From Acinetobacter tandoii DSM 14970 = CIP 107469 (GTDB lineage: Bacteria; Pseudomonadota; Gammaproteobacteria; Pseudomonadales; Moraxellaceae): DNA of 53,170 nt. The DNA lies in NCBI RefSeq assembly GCF_000400735.1, contig NZ_KE007361.1, positions 113,184-166,353 of the forward strand, given 5' to 3'. Below the pieces are notes generated by a model. The model was not told where the DNA came from and did not search any database. It worked only from the letters and a program-made list of their open reading frames with translations. Shown one piece after another: positions 9,471-18,704 of the stretch (position 1 is the first letter of the stretch; each line of letters opens with the position of its first letter). A program made the position numbers and the translations under genes.

Positions 9471-9707
9471 TTAACCAAGTTTCTTAGAAACATAGTCAAT
9501 TGCAGATTGAACTGTAGTGATTTCGTTAGAATCTTCATCAGGAATAGTGATGTCAAAATCATTTTCGAAAGACATTACAAGTTCAACTAGGTCTAGAGAG
9601 TCCGCACCCAAGTCATCCATGAAAGATGCTTCGTTTTTGATCTCTTCTACTTTAAGACCCAATTGTTCTGCAACCGCTTGTTTAACGCGTTGTTCGATAT
9701 CGCTCAC
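9471..9707 (-). CDS. acpP: acyl carrier protein
   Basis: Acidic protein of 78 residues that carries growing fatty acyl chains on a 4'-phosphopantetheine arm. The arm is attached to Ser37 in the conserved [10 protein letters not shown] motif. I chose the GTG at 9707, giving (M)[16 protein letters not shown], because AGGAG lies just upstream and this matches the usual AcpP N-terminus; the ATG at 9722 would add five residues not seen in the family. It follows fabD and fabG in one transcriptional direction and ends at a strong terminator. Confidence 0.97.
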   Translation of the reverse strand: MSDIEQRVKQAVAEQLGLKVEEIKNEASFMDDLGADSLDLVELVMSFENDFDITIPDEDSNEITTVQSAIDYVSKKLG

Positions 9708-9794
9708 AGGAATTCTCCTCATTGCTTGTGGCGTTTTTAAATGCCGTTAGTTTAATTGAAACTCTAATTTTTTGAAAGTTTATCCATCAGCTAA

Positions 9795-10529
9795 TTAGCT
9801 CATGTATAAACCACCATTTACGTGTAAAACCGTACCTGTAATATAACTTGCCTTCTCAGAAGCCAAGAAACTTACAGCATTCGCGATATCTTGTGGTTCA
9901 CCTAAGCGCTGAAGTGCCACTTGTTCGCTCATTTTTTTACGAATTTCTTCGCTTAACTGTTCTGTCATTTCTGTTGCAATAAAACCTGGTGCAACTGAAT
10001 TCACAGTAATTTGGCGGCTACCCATTTCTTTTGCAAGACTGCGGCTGAATGCCTCAATGCCTGCTTTAGCAGCTGAATAGTTTGCCTGGCCTGGGTTTGC
10101 GAAATGTGCAACCACAGAACTGATATTAATAATTCGTCCAAAACGCGCTTTGGTCATGCCTTTAAGAACACGTTTTGATAAACGGTAAACTGCTTTTAGA
10201 TGAATGTTCAGAATATCATCCCAGTCATCTTCAGACATACGCAACAACAAATTATCACGGGTAATCCCTGCATTATTTACAAGTGCAAGAACTGGACCAT
10301 AATTTTGTTCGATATCTGTAACCAAAGCATCAATTGCAGTGCCATCACGCACATCAAGCACTTTACCTGCACCATTTTCGCCAAATGCTGCTGATAATTT
10401 TTCCGCACCCGACTCAGAAGTCGCAGTACCCACTACAAAATAACCGTCTTGAATCAATTGTTGAGCGATGGCAGCACCAATCCCTCGACTTGCGCCTGTC
10501 ACTAAAGCGACTTTGCGTTCTTGTGTCAT
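9795..10529 (-). CDS. fabG: 3-oxoacyl-[ACP] reductase
   Basis: Short-chain dehydrogenase of 244 residues that reduces 3-oxoacyl-ACP with NADPH in the fatty acid elongation cycle. It shows the Rossmann motif TGASRGIG (11-18), NNAG (85-88) and the catalytic Ser138, Tyr151, Lys155 at the positions typical for FabG. Its ATG overlaps the fabD stop by four bases (ATGA type), indicating translational coupling. acpP lies 87 bp downstream. Confidence 0.96.
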   Translation of the reverse strand: MTQERKVALVTGASRGIGAAIAQQLIQDGYFVVGTATSESGAEKLSAAFGENGAGKVLDVRDGTAIDALVTDIEQNYGPVLALVNNAGITRDNLLLRMSEDDWDDILNIHLKAVYRLSKRVLKGMTKARFGRIINISSVVAHFANPGQANYSAAKAGIEAFSRSLAKEMGSRQITVNSVAPGFIATEMTEQLSEEIRKKMSEQVALQRLGEPQDIANAVSFLASEKASYITGTVLHVNGGLYMS

Positions 10530-11512
10530 GCAATTTTTCCTTCTGCCACTAAAATGGCATTCAGTGCATCCTCCATACGACCTTTCGCATCGATTGGGAA
10601 TGCTTTTTCTATATTTGGCAAACGTTTCGCAAGATTGGCAAGCACATTACCAGGACCACACTCAACAATAAATTGAATACCCTGATCTTGCACAGACTGC
10701 ATCGTCTTGGTCCATTGCACAGATTGGTACAATTGTGCAGTCAATGCCTGACGTAATTGCGCCACATCTGTCGCGATTTCCGCGTTGACATTTTGTATTA
10801 CAGGAATGCTAGGTAGCTCAATGGCAGTTTGTTCCAAAGCAAGTGCGAATTGCTCGGCAGCTGGTTTCATCAACGAACAATGTGATGGTACTGACACAGG
10901 AAGCGCAATCGCTTTGCCTGATTGTTCTTTTGCAATTGCCATCACCGCTTCTACAGCAGCTTTTTCACCCGCAATAACCACTTGGCCTTGTGCATTATAG
11001 TTTGCTGCTTCTACCGAACCCTCACCTTGTGCTGTGACTTCAGCACACAACTCAAGAACTCTGGCATCTTCTAGACCCAAAATCGCGGCCATGGCACCTT
11101 TGCCTTGAGGCACTGCATTTTGCATAAGCTTGCCACGCAAGTTTACCAACTTAACAGCATCACCCAATGACATTGCACCAGCGGCAACCAAAGCACTGTA
11201 TTCACCCAATGAATGACCTGCGAGGTATTTAGGCGCAACACCACCCAACTCCAACCACACACGCCATAAAGCGATACTGGCTGTAAGCAATACAGGTTGT
11301 GTAAATTCAGTTTGGTCTAAGCCTTCACCGCTTTGGGCAATATGCCATAAATCAAAACCAAGGGCTTCAGAAGCTTCCGCGAACGTGTCACGAATACCAC
11401 TAAACTGTTCAGCAAGTTCAGCCAGCATGCCAGCTTTTTGCGAACCTTGACCTGGAAACACAAATGCAGTTTTTGTTGCTTGAGCTGCTTGTTCGAGTGG
11501 TCTAGCAGACAT
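10526..11512 (-). CDS. fabD: malonyl-CoA:ACP transacylase
   Basis: Protein of 328 residues that transfers malonyl from CoA to ACP. The FVFPGQGSQ oxyanion-loop motif lies at 17-25 and the nucleophile Ser101 in GHSLGEY; the catalytic histidine is in VPSHCSLM. The N-terminus is about 14 residues longer than the E. coli enzyme, so a later start cannot be excluded. It precedes fabG and acpP. plsX and fabH, which lie between rpmF and fabD in many Proteobacteria, are absent here. Confidence 0.95.
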   Translation of the reverse strand: MSARPLEQAAQATKTAFVFPGQGSQKAGMLAELAEQFSGIRDTFAEASEALGFDLWHIAQSGEGLDQTEFTQPVLLTASIALWRVWLELGGVAPKYLAGHSLGEYSALVAAGAMSLGDAVKLVNLRGKLMQNAVPQGKGAMAAILGLEDARVLELCAEVTAQGEGSVEAANYNAQGQVVIAGEKAAVEAVMAIAKEQSGKAIALPVSVPSHCSLMKPAAEQFALALEQTAIELPSIPVIQNVNAEIATDVAQLRQALTAQLYQSVQWTKTMQSVQDQGIQFIVECGPGNVLANLAKRLPNIEKAFPIDAKGRMEDALNAILVAEGKIA

Positions 11513-11611
11513 ATAAAAAATCCTTTATGTAGTCACTGCTCATTCATGGAGCGGAAATTTAACACTTAATTTTGTTTTTGGTAATTGCGAAATACAACAA
11601 AAATCGAAGGC

Positions 11612-11644
11612 AAAAAAAAGGGAGCTTACGCTCCCAATTTTTTC
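11612..11644 (-). terminator. rho-independent terminator of yceD-rpmF
   Basis: On the minus strand, GGGAGC - GTAA - GCTCCC is followed by a run of eight Ts, 30 bp after the rpmF stop. It separates the ribosomal pair from the fab genes. Confidence 0.9.
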
Positions 11645-11673
11645 ATTAAGCTCATCACTTAATGCTTCATCAA

Positions 11674-11856
11674 TTATTCAGCAGATGCTTTAGCGAATAA
11701 TTGACGACCACGGTAGATACCATCTTTAGATACGTGGTGACGACGGTGAGTCTCACCAGTAGCTTGGTCTACAGTTAATGCATTCTCAGTTAAAGCGTCA
11801 TGTGAACGGCGCATGTCACGGCGAGAGCGACTTTTACGGTTTTGCTGAACGGCCAT
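11674..11856 (-). CDS. rpmF: ribosomal protein bL32
   Basis: Basic 60-residue protein starting [22 protein letters not shown], the standard opening of proteobacterial L32 (the initial Met is normally removed). This is the form without the four-cysteine zinc motif. It lies 76 bp downstream of yceD in the conserved yceD-rpmF pair. Confidence 0.97.
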   Translation of the reverse strand: MAVQQNRKSRSRRDMRRSHDALTENALTVDQATGETHRRHHVSKDGIYRGRQLFAKASAE

Positions 11857-11932
11857 GATGGCTCCTTACAAATCGAAAAATATGGATCAGAACAAATTCA
11901 GTTGTCTTATACGGAAGAGTATAACACAAAAA

Positions 11933-12490
11933 TTAGTTAAGTTTACCCTTCAAACTTGCCAAAACATCAAACGGGTTATCCCGTTTTTCTTCAACAAGCT
12001 CTTCAATGGCAGGTTGGTGCTTATGTTCACAAGCATCATGCTTAGGAGACAAAGGCATCAACAATAACAATTCATCTTCTATCAGAGAGAGTAAATCAGC
12101 CGTCGCAGGCGCATCATAGCTACCTTTCGTCGTTGCTTCACTTTCACCTAAGACGATGAAATCAGCATCCTCATCCAAGCGCTCTATCAGTGACTCATCA
12201 TCCACTAGAGCTAGATGAAAATCTGAAACGAGTTCAATACTAACCGCGTCTAAACAACGCTGACATTCCATTGGAACAGTCGTTTCAACGTGACCATCTA
12301 ACCACACAATGCGATGATACGCATCCATTGATAGCTTACAGTCTATGTTAATCAATTGATCATCAATTGATCCAACAGCTTCACGAGCGATACGAGCAAA
12401 GCGAGACAATGGCAGGGTACCTGACCATGTAAAGCCTTGTTCAGCCCATTTAAACGGCTCAATCTGTGCCGGAAAGGTATTTGCTGACAT
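11933..12490 (-). CDS. yceD: 23S rRNA accumulation protein YceD (DUF177)
   Basis: Protein of 185 residues, the size of the YceD/DUF177 family, which is needed for normal 23S rRNA accumulation. It carries the family's MECQRCL two-cysteine motif (residues ~80-86) and an acidic C-terminal half with HDACEHKH. Its position directly before rpmF is the classic neighbourhood. The molecular mechanism is not evident from sequence. Confidence 0.92.
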   Translation of the reverse strand: MSANTFPAQIEPFKWAEQGFTWSGTLPLSRFARIAREAVGSIDDQLINIDCKLSMDAYHRIVWLDGHVETTVPMECQRCLDAVSIELVSDFHLALVDDESLIERLDEDADFIVLGESEATTKGSYDAPATADLLSLIEDELLLLMPLSPKHDACEHKHQPAIEELVEEKRDNPFDVLASLKGKLN

Positions 12491-12587
12491 AATTAAGGCG
12501 GCAATTCTACAAATTCATCAGTACTCTGTCAAAGATTAAGATACAATTTTGTACTTATTTAGACAGACCATTTTGGGTAACACAGTC

Positions 12588-13250
12588 ATGCATCTGTTGC
12601 AGCCGCAAACAGAAGTGAATAAAAAATCACTTGTTAGCACACTTTCAACTGTTCATTTTGACATTTCACCAGACCAAGTGCAACGTTTGGAATGGGCGAA
12701 TTTACAGTCAGAAACTGAACAAGTTGACTGGCTCATCTTACACTTTAATTACTGGTTTTCCCACCTTAATGTGAATTTGATTCGTGGCGAAGATGAACCT
12801 GAATATTTTCCAGCGACAGAGCAACAGCCCGCACGTATTCAATTTGCCCATGGTTTCTTTAATAGTGCTTTACATGAAATTAGCCATTGGACGATTGCTG
12901 GTGAACAACGTCGCTTACTCCCAGATTTAGGCTATTGGTATGCTCCCGATGGTCGTACACAAGAACAGCAAGCTTTATTTGAACAAGTAGAAATTAAACC
13001 ACAAGCAATTGAATGGATGTTTGCCAAAGCTTTTGGTCGAAAATTCCGTGTCTCTCTCGATAACCTGACTGGTGAAGGGGGTGATGGTTTAACTTTTAAA
13101 GATAATGTATATGCACAAGTACAACGTTATTGTTCTGGAGAAGTGGCGCTACCACGAGATGCAAAATACTTTATTGACTGTATCTGTGCGTGTACAAGAA
13201 GTGGCAAAACATTACAAAGTGACGAGTTTCAACGCGAAATGCTGGACTAA
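12588..13250 (+). CDS. epmC: elongation factor P hydroxylase EpmC
   Basis: Protein of 220 residues from the ATG at 12588; an in-frame TTG at 12549 is less likely. EpmC hydroxylates the beta-lysylated lysine of EF-P in enterobacteria. The motifs HEISHWTIAGEQRR and DLGYWYAPDGR match the YfcM/EpmC family, and the two histidines with the glutamate are probable metal ligands. The partner genes epmA and epmB and efp itself are not in the window. It is transcribed divergently from yceD, with about 97 bp between start codons. Confidence 0.88.
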   Translation: MHLLQPQTEVNKKSLVSTLSTVHFDISPDQVQRLEWANLQSETEQVDWLILHFNYWFSHLNVNLIRGEDEPEYFPATEQQPARIQFAHGFFNSALHEISHWTIAGEQRRLLPDLGYWYAPDGRTQEQQALFEQVEIKPQAIEWMFAKAFGRKFRVSLDNLTGEGGDGLTFKDNVYAQVQRYCSGEVALPRDAKYFIDCICACTRSGKTLQSDEFQREMLD

Positions 13251-13327
13251 TTACAGAAATTCATCAAAGTTACATGACAACATGTTGTAATTTCAGCAGA
13301 TAATATCTAAAAAATCAGGAGAAAAAT

Positions 13328-13945
13328 ATGTTGCACTTAAGAATACATCCTGATAATCCACAACCGCGCTTAATCAGTCAGGCAGTGGAACGTATTCGCG
13401 CGGGTGATGTGGTGGTTTATCCAACGGATGCTGCTTATGCGATTGGATGCCAGATCGGAAATAAGAATGCAATGGAACGAATTTCACAGATTCGTGGCTT
13501 AGGGCCAAAGCATCAGTACGCGATTATTTGTTCAGATTTATCCGACATTGCTACCTATGCCAAAGTCGATAATGCCATGTATCGTTTACTCAAAAATAAT
13601 ACCCCTGCTGTGACCACTTTCATTTTACCAGCCACCAGCGAAGTACCTAAACGCTTGATGCACCCCAAAAAGAAAACCATTGGTCTGCGCATTCCAAGCA
13701 ACCCAATTTGTCAGATGCTACTGAAAGAATTAGGTGAACCTCTACTCACCAGTACCTTAATCTTACCTGGGAGTGCTGACCCACTCGATGATCCCTATGA
13801 AATTGAGATGCAACTGGAAAAACGCATTGATGTATTTATTGATAGCGGCTTAGGTACCTTAAGCACCACCAGTATTGTGGATTTATCTGGAGACAGTCCT
13901 GTTGTCATTCGTAAAGGCGTAGGCGATGTCAGCGCTTTTGAATAA
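13328..13945 (+). CDS. yciO: Sua5/YciO/YrdC-family protein (YciO-like)
   Basis: Single YrdC-like domain of 205 residues preceded by AGGAG. Recognisable features are YPTDAAYAIGCQIGNKNA near the N-terminus, ISQIRGLGPKHQYAIIC, and the C-terminal TSIVDLSGDSPVVIRKGVGD. YrdC/Sua5 enzymes make threonylcarbamoyl-AMP for the t6A tRNA modification. The YciO branch shares the fold, but its physiological role is less certain. The N-terminal LRIHPDNPQPRL is typical of YciO rather than TsaC. Confidence 0.88.
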   Translation: MLHLRIHPDNPQPRLISQAVERIRAGDVVVYPTDAAYAIGCQIGNKNAMERISQIRGLGPKHQYAIICSDLSDIATYAKVDNAMYRLLKNNTPAVTTFILPATSEVPKRLMHPKKKTIGLRIPSNPICQMLLKELGEPLLTSTLILPGSADPLDDPYEIEMQLEKRIDVFIDSGLGTLSTTSIVDLSGDSPVVIRKGVGDVSAFE

Positions 13946-14287
13946 GTTGAACCATCAGGTGGCGAGTCTCAACTCAAGGCTCTCCCCTTGATCGAGTGAT
14001 TCTGTTTTAAGCCTAATTATCTTATTTTATTGTTCTTTCATAAGCTTGCTCTCATCAATGCGAATAAAAGATAGCCTTGACGTTCATCACAAAAATAAAT
14101 ACTCAGTATTTATTTACCGCTTTTTTTGTTATTTGATTGGTCAAGTAATGTATTCATCACCGAATATGCATTACACTAAGGCCTATTAAAATTATGTATT
14201 TTTTAATCACCTCTACTTTCTCCCCTAAGTACTGATTCAAAAAGCACATAATCATGCCTTTGAAAATTCGCGTGGCCAATAACTGTA
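13946..14287. other. intergenic region between yciO and scpA
   Basis: About 340 bp without a gene. A weak hairpin (TCAAGG - CTCTCC - CCTTGA, about 13974-13992) ends not far from a short T-run and might terminate yciO transcription. The remainder presumably contains the scpA promoter. Confidence 0.35.
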
Positions 14288-15079
14288 ATGAATCAATCCG
14301 TCCATAATGCTATGGAAGAAACGCCGCACATCCGTGTTCTGGATGAATGGCAAGACTCCATCCCTGAGGATTTATATATTCCTCCTGCCGCATTTGAAAT
14401 TCTCTTGGAGCATTTCGAAGGACCACTCGACTTTTTAATTTACCTGATTCAAAAAAATGGCTTCGACTTATTACAGTTAGACATTGCACCCATTGCAGCC
14501 CAATATCTTTCTTATATGGATGCCATGAAGTCATTAAATATTGAGCTGACTGCTGACTATATGGTGATGGCCGCTTTATTGGCAGATTTAAAATCTCGCT
14601 TGTTGCTCCCGAAACCCACCAGTATTGCTGTTGAAAAAGACCCAAAACAAGCGTTGATTGATCGCTTAGAAACTTATCTTCGTGTCAAACAAGCAGCTGA
14701 ACGCTTGGGGCAAATGAGCGTGCTTGAGCGTGATACATTCGAGACGAATGTGAGTCTGGGCGATGTCGCAGTCCGTCATGAAGGCTTTTCCGTCAATCTT
14801 TTGCATGATGCTTTGTTTTGCGTGTTTAACCGCCCAGAACCAGTAACCCACAAAATTGAGCAAGAACCCGTATTGCTTGAAGAGCGAATTGCATTTATTG
14901 AAGAAAAGCTGCAAGCAGGTGAAGTTCTCGATTTTATTGAACTACTCAAACCTAGTCAGGGGCGTATGGGTGTGGTTGTGACGTTTATGGCTGTACTGGA
15001 ACTGACCCGTCAACAACGTATTCAAATTGTGGGTTCAGGCATAGAGGCGCCTCTTAGTGTCCAAGGAGCACACGTATGA
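14288..15079 (+). CDS. scpA: segregation and condensation protein A
   Basis: Kleisin subunit (263 residues) of the SMC-ScpAB condensin-like complex. The N-terminal kleisin domain shows FEGPLDFLIYLIQKNGFDLLQLDIAPIA, a hallmark ScpA segment, followed by MAALLADLKSRLLLP. The C-terminal winged helix contains the VVTFMAVLEL motif. It overlaps scpB by four bases (ATGA), so the two are translationally coupled. A later ATG at 14318 is possible since no strong ribosome site precedes 14288. Confidence 0.94.
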   Translation: MNQSVHNAMEETPHIRVLDEWQDSIPEDLYIPPAAFEILLEHFEGPLDFLIYLIQKNGFDLLQLDIAPIAAQYLSYMDAMKSLNIELTADYMVMAALLADLKSRLLLPKPTSIAVEKDPKQALIDRLETYLRVKQAAERLGQMSVLERDTFETNVSLGDVAVRHEGFSVNLLHDALFCVFNRPEPVTHKIEQEPVLLEERIAFIEEKLQAGEVLDFIELLKPSQGRMGVVVTFMAVLELTRQQRIQIVGSGIEAPLSVQGAHV

Positions 15080-15660
15080 GTGAAGCTGATCTATTTTCTC
15101 AATCCGAAATTCAACATGAAGTGTTGATGCAACTGGAAGCTATTATTTTTGCGAGTGATGCACCAGTTTCTTTGGCACGTCTAAAAGAAGCCTTTCAAGA
15201 TCAATACTCCAAGTCTGAACTTCGTCAACTGATACAACAATTAATGGTCTTACAACATGGTCGCTCTATTGAGTTGGTAGAAACTGCACAAGGTTTCCGC
15301 TTTCAAGTACGCGCCAAGTATCGTCAAATTATTAGTCAAACTTGGCCTGAGCGTCCAACCCGCTTGTCGCCTTCTCTGCTCGAAATCTTGGCGGTGGTGG
15401 CTTACCACCAACCCGTGACTCGTGCGGACATTGAACAAATTCGTGGAGTTTCTAATAATAGTCAAATATTAAGAACCCTATTTGACTGGAACTGGATTAA
15501 AGAATCTGGTTTTAGGGAACTCCCAGGAAGACCCGCGTTGTTGGTTACAACGCCACAGTTTTTAAATGCATTTGGCCTAACATCGATTGGTCAATTGCCT
15601 CCCCTACAGGATGCCAAGGAAGCTTTTATGGCTCTCGATGCGCAAGCACCGAAGTCGTAA
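15076..15660 (+). CDS. scpB: segregation and condensation protein B
   Basis: Protein of 194 residues with two winged-helix domains; dimerises and binds the ScpA C-terminus in the SMC complex. Motifs are EAIIFASDAPVSL at the N-terminus, LSPSLLEILAVVAYHQPVTRADIEQIRGV (the family hallmark) and GRPALLVTTPQFLNAFGL. It sits between scpA and rluB, the usual order in gammaproteobacteria. Confidence 0.95.
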   Translation: MSEADLFSQSEIQHEVLMQLEAIIFASDAPVSLARLKEAFQDQYSKSELRQLIQQLMVLQHGRSIELVETAQGFRFQVRAKYRQIISQTWPERPTRLSPSLLEILAVVAYHQPVTRADIEQIRGVSNNSQILRTLFDWNWIKESGFRELPGRPALLVTTPQFLNAFGLTSIGQLPPLQDAKEAFMALDAQAPKS

Positions 15661-15701
15661 ATAGGTGAACTGTTGATGATAATTTCTAAGGTTATGCTGT
15701 C

Positions 15702-16808
15702 ATGAGTGAAAAATTGCAAAAGGTACTCGCACGAGTTGGTCTCGGCTCTCGCCGTTATATGGAAGAGGTCATTGCTGCTGGTCGTGTGAGTGTCAACGGT
15801 CGTGTTGCTCAAGTGGGCGAACGTATTGAGCCAGGCGATGAGCTTCGCATCGATGGTCGTAAAGTGCAGTTCCAAATTGAAGATGAAATTCGTCGTCGTG
15901 TTCTGATTTACTACAAGCCAGAAGGTGAAATTTGTTCACGTAACGACCCTGAACAACGCCCAACCGTATTTGATAAATTGCCTAGCATTACCAATGATCG
16001 TTGGGTTATGGTGGGTCGTCTAGATATTAACTCTACAGGCTTGTTGCTGTTCACAAATGATGGTGAACTTGCAAACCGCTTAATGCACCCATCGAATGAA
16101 ATTGAGCGTGAATACGCTGTACGTGTTATGGGCGAAGTTACTCCACAAATCCGTAACAACATGCTGCGTGGCGTGGTGTTAGACGATGGCCCTGCAAAAT
16201 TTGAATCATTCTCTGAAATTGGTGGTGACGGGATTAACCGTTGGTATCAAGTGGTGGTGAAAGAAGGGCGTAACCGTGAAGTTCGTCGTATTTTTGAATC
16301 TCAAGGCTTGAAAGTTAGCCGTCTATTACGTACTCGTTATGGCACTGTCATTTTACCACGTGAATTACGTACAGGCCGTTGGATGGAACTCGATAGAGCT
16401 GACATCGACAATTTAACTAAATCAGTTGAACTTAAGCCACGCCAAGGTACAGGTCTATTCGGTATGGCAAAACGCCGTACTGAACGTATGCAAGAAAAAC
16501 CAATGGCAGCACGTCGTGGCGGTTTCTTACGTCAGCAACGTCGTGACAATGAAGATGAAGGCCAACAAGCAAAGCCAGCATTCAACCGTGAACGTCGTGA
16601 AAACCCAAATGGTCATACTCACCGCCGTCAGGACAATGCACAAACAGGTTATGCTCAACGTGAACCACGCCAAAACTCTGGTTATGCACAACGTGATAGC
16701 CGCCCAGAAAACTTTGGCAACAAAGGTTCATATGGCCAACGTGATACTCGTGATGAACAAGCTCCACGTAAGCCATTTGGCGTAAACAAAGGCTTTAAAA
16801 AGTTTTAA
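15702..16808 (+). CDS. rluB: 23S rRNA pseudouridine(2605) synthase
   Basis: Enzyme of 368 residues with an S4 RNA-binding domain (1-60) and an RsuA-type catalytic domain containing GRLDINSTGLLLFT, with Asp108 as the expected nucleophile; it also has KEGRNREVRRIFES. Residues ~255-368 are a low-complexity, basic Arg/Gln/Asn-rich tail with repeated (Y)AQRDSR/QRDTR motifs, probably disordered and RNA-binding. Such tails occur in RluB and vary greatly between species. It follows scpB by 41 bp and ends at a strong terminator. Confidence 0.94.
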   Translation: MSEKLQKVLARVGLGSRRYMEEVIAAGRVSVNGRVAQVGERIEPGDELRIDGRKVQFQIEDEIRRRVLIYYKPEGEICSRNDPEQRPTVFDKLPSITNDRWVMVGRLDINSTGLLLFTNDGELANRLMHPSNEIEREYAVRVMGEVTPQIRNNMLRGVVLDDGPAKFESFSEIGGDGINRWYQVVVKEGRNREVRRIFESQGLKVSRLLRTRYGTVILPRELRTGRWMELDRADIDNLTKSVELKPRQGTGLFGMAKRRTERMQEKPMAARRGGFLRQQRRDNEDEGQQAKPAFNRERRENPNGHTHRRQDNAQTGYAQREPRQNSGYAQRDSRPENFGNKGSYGQRDTRDEQAPRKPFGVNKGFKKF

Positions 16809-16826
16809 TCATTCAAGTTAAAATTT

Positions 16827-16851
16827 GAGCCACTTTCGAGTGGCTCTTTTT
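16827..16851 (+). terminator. terminator of scpA-scpB-rluB
   Basis: GAGCCACT - TTCG - AGTGGCTC followed by TTTTT, an ideal tetraloop hairpin just after the rluB stop codon. Confidence 0.92.
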
Positions 16852-16921
16852 ATAGGTGATGTATGCAGTGTAATAAGACCGCTTTCAGTTATGGTGCACG
16901 AAGAATCTCCCAATCGCCCAT

Positions 16922-16949
16922 AAAAAACGCCCAATCTAGTGAGCGTTTT
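16922..16949 (-). terminator. probable terminator of the yej-type operon
   Basis: On the minus strand, AAAACGCTC ... GGGCGTTTTTT forms a 7-9 bp stem (one G-U pair) followed by Ts, 24 bp beyond the stop codon of the ATPase gene at the end of the operon. Confidence 0.7.
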
Positions 16950-16972
16950 AGTTATCCAAACTCAGTGATTGA

Positions 16973-18697
16973 TTAAACACCCTTGGGTATAGCACTGAGC
17001 AAGCGTTGAGTATATTCATGTTGTGGCGACTGATACAAATCATCTGAATTGGCAATTTCGACGATATCCCCATGATTCATGACCATGATTTGATCAGAAA
17101 TATATTTTACCACTGACAAATCATGTGAGATAAAAATATAACTCAAGCCAAATTCATCCTGTAAATCTTGCAGCAAATTCAAGACCTGTGCTTGTACAGA
17201 AACATCCAATGCCGACACCGATTCATCACAGATCAAAATTTCAGGCTTTAAGGTTAGGCAGCGTGCAATCGCAATGCGCTGTCGCTGTCCACCCGAAAAC
17301 TCATGTGGATAACGATGATATGCCGATGCGGGCAAACTGACTCGCTCCAGCAGATCCAAGGCGATTTTTTTGCGCTCAGCATCATTGGTGCCAATGCCAT
17401 GCACCTGCATCGGCTCCAGTAGAATTTGTCCTACCGTAAAGCGCGGGTTGAGCGATGCATAAGGATTTTGGAAAATGATCTGGATTTTACGTTGAAACTG
17501 AGCAAACTGCTTGTCTGACATTGCCAAGATATCTTGACCATAAATTCGAGCCGTTCCACCTGTTGCTTGTTGCAACCGCATAAGTAATAGCCCAATGGTA
17601 GTTTTACCTGAACCTGACTCACCCACCAAGCCTAAAGTTTTGCCTTTCGCCAATTGAAACGAAACACCTTTGACGGCTTGAAACTCATCTTTTCCAAACA
17701 ACCCTTTTCGACTATAAAATGATTTTTTTAAGTCTCGAACATCCAGAATGATTTCTTCATTGCCCTTTAAGCCCCGTTGTCGCTGTACAGGAGGCTTTTC
17801 AGTCACCACTTTTTCTATCCAATCCTGACCTTGTTGCTGCATAAAGTCACTGATCATCGGCAAGCGGAACGGGCGTTGTGACAGTTGCGGACGACATTGT
17901 AGTAAAGCACGAGTATAAATATCTTGTGGCTGCTCCAAGACTGATTTTACTGCGCCTTGCTCACGAATTTCCCCATGTCGCATTACAATCACTTGATCGG
18001 CAATTTCACCCACCAATGCCAAGTCATGGGTAATAAACAGCATCGACATATTACGGCGTTGCTGTAAGTCTTGTAATAAATCTAAAATTTGCTTTTGAAT
18101 GGTCACATCGAGTGCTGTGGTGGGTTCATCCGCAATCAACAACTTCGGTTCACAGGCAATTGCCATCGCAATCATCACACGTTGTTGCTGCCCCCCCGAA
18201 AGTTGACTGGGATAAGCATCTATTTTGGTTTCAGGAGAAGGAATACCCACTTCTTTCAGCAACTCCAAAGCACGTGCTCTGGCTTGCTTACGTCCCATTG
18301 CCAAATGTAGTTTGAGTACTTCTGCAATTTGATCGCCCACAGTAAATACAGGATTCAGCGAAGACATCGGTTCCTGAAAAATCATGGCGATGTCTTTGCC
18401 ACAAATTTTTCGCATCTCTGCACGTGATAAGGTCAGTAAATTCACGCCTTCAAACACAATTTTACTTTCTGCCGAAATACGGCTTTGCTCTGGGGGCAAT
18501 AAACCCATTGTCGCGAGAGATGTTACCGATTTACCACTGCCCGACTCACCCACTAAAGCAACTGTGGTATGCGCTGGAATTTCAAATGATATTCCCTTCA
18601 CCATTTCGGTGTACTGTTTATTTTCCCCCTTAAAACTGACTTTAAGGTTTTCAACTTTTAATAAGATTGAGTTTTGTTTTGATTCAATCATGTTCAT
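16973..18697 (-). CDS. yejF: oligopeptide ABC importer, fused double ATPase (YejF-like)
   Basis: Protein of 574 residues with two nucleotide-binding domains in one chain, the YejF/DppD-DppF fusion layout. NBD1 has GESGSGKSV, LSGGQQQR and LLIADEP; NBD2 has GESGSGKTT, FSGGQRQR and ILICDES. Each is followed by an oligopeptide-type C-terminal extension. YejABEF imports oligopeptides, including microcin C in E. coli. The ATG at 18697 (MNMIESK) and the one at 18691 are both possible; AGAGG spacing favours the second. It is the last gene of the operon, 7 bp after yejE. Confidence 0.92.
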   Translation of the reverse strand: MNMIESKQNSILLKVENLKVSFKGENKQYTEMVKGISFEIPAHTTVALVGESGSGKSVTSLATMGLLPPEQSRISAESKIVFEGVNLLTLSRAEMRKICGKDIAMIFQEPMSSLNPVFTVGDQIAEVLKLHLAMGRKQARARALELLKEVGIPSPETKIDAYPSQLSGGQQQRVMIAMAIACEPKLLIADEPTTALDVTIQKQILDLLQDLQQRRNMSMLFITHDLALVGEIADQVIVMRHGEIREQGAVKSVLEQPQDIYTRALLQCRPQLSQRPFRLPMISDFMQQQGQDWIEKVVTEKPPVQRQRGLKGNEEIILDVRDLKKSFYSRKGLFGKDEFQAVKGVSFQLAKGKTLGLVGESGSGKTTIGLLLMRLQQATGGTARIYGQDILAMSDKQFAQFQRKIQIIFQNPYASLNPRFTVGQILLEPMQVHGIGTNDAERKKIALDLLERVSLPASAYHRYPHEFSGGQRQRIAIARCLTLKPEILICDESVSALDVSVQAQVLNLLQDLQDEFGLSYIFISHDLSVVKYISDQIMVMNHGDIVEIANSDDLYQSPQHEYTQRLLSAIPKGV

Positions 18698-18704
18698 ACA
18701 CCTC

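Noticed and set aside
14310..14645. 111-codon minus-strand frame
   Set aside because: Fully antisense to scpA, which has clear family motifs.
16426..16785. 119-codon plus-strand frame
   Set aside because: Alternative frame of the low-complexity tail of rluB; its Val/His/Asn repeats are a by-product of the Arg/Gln repeats.
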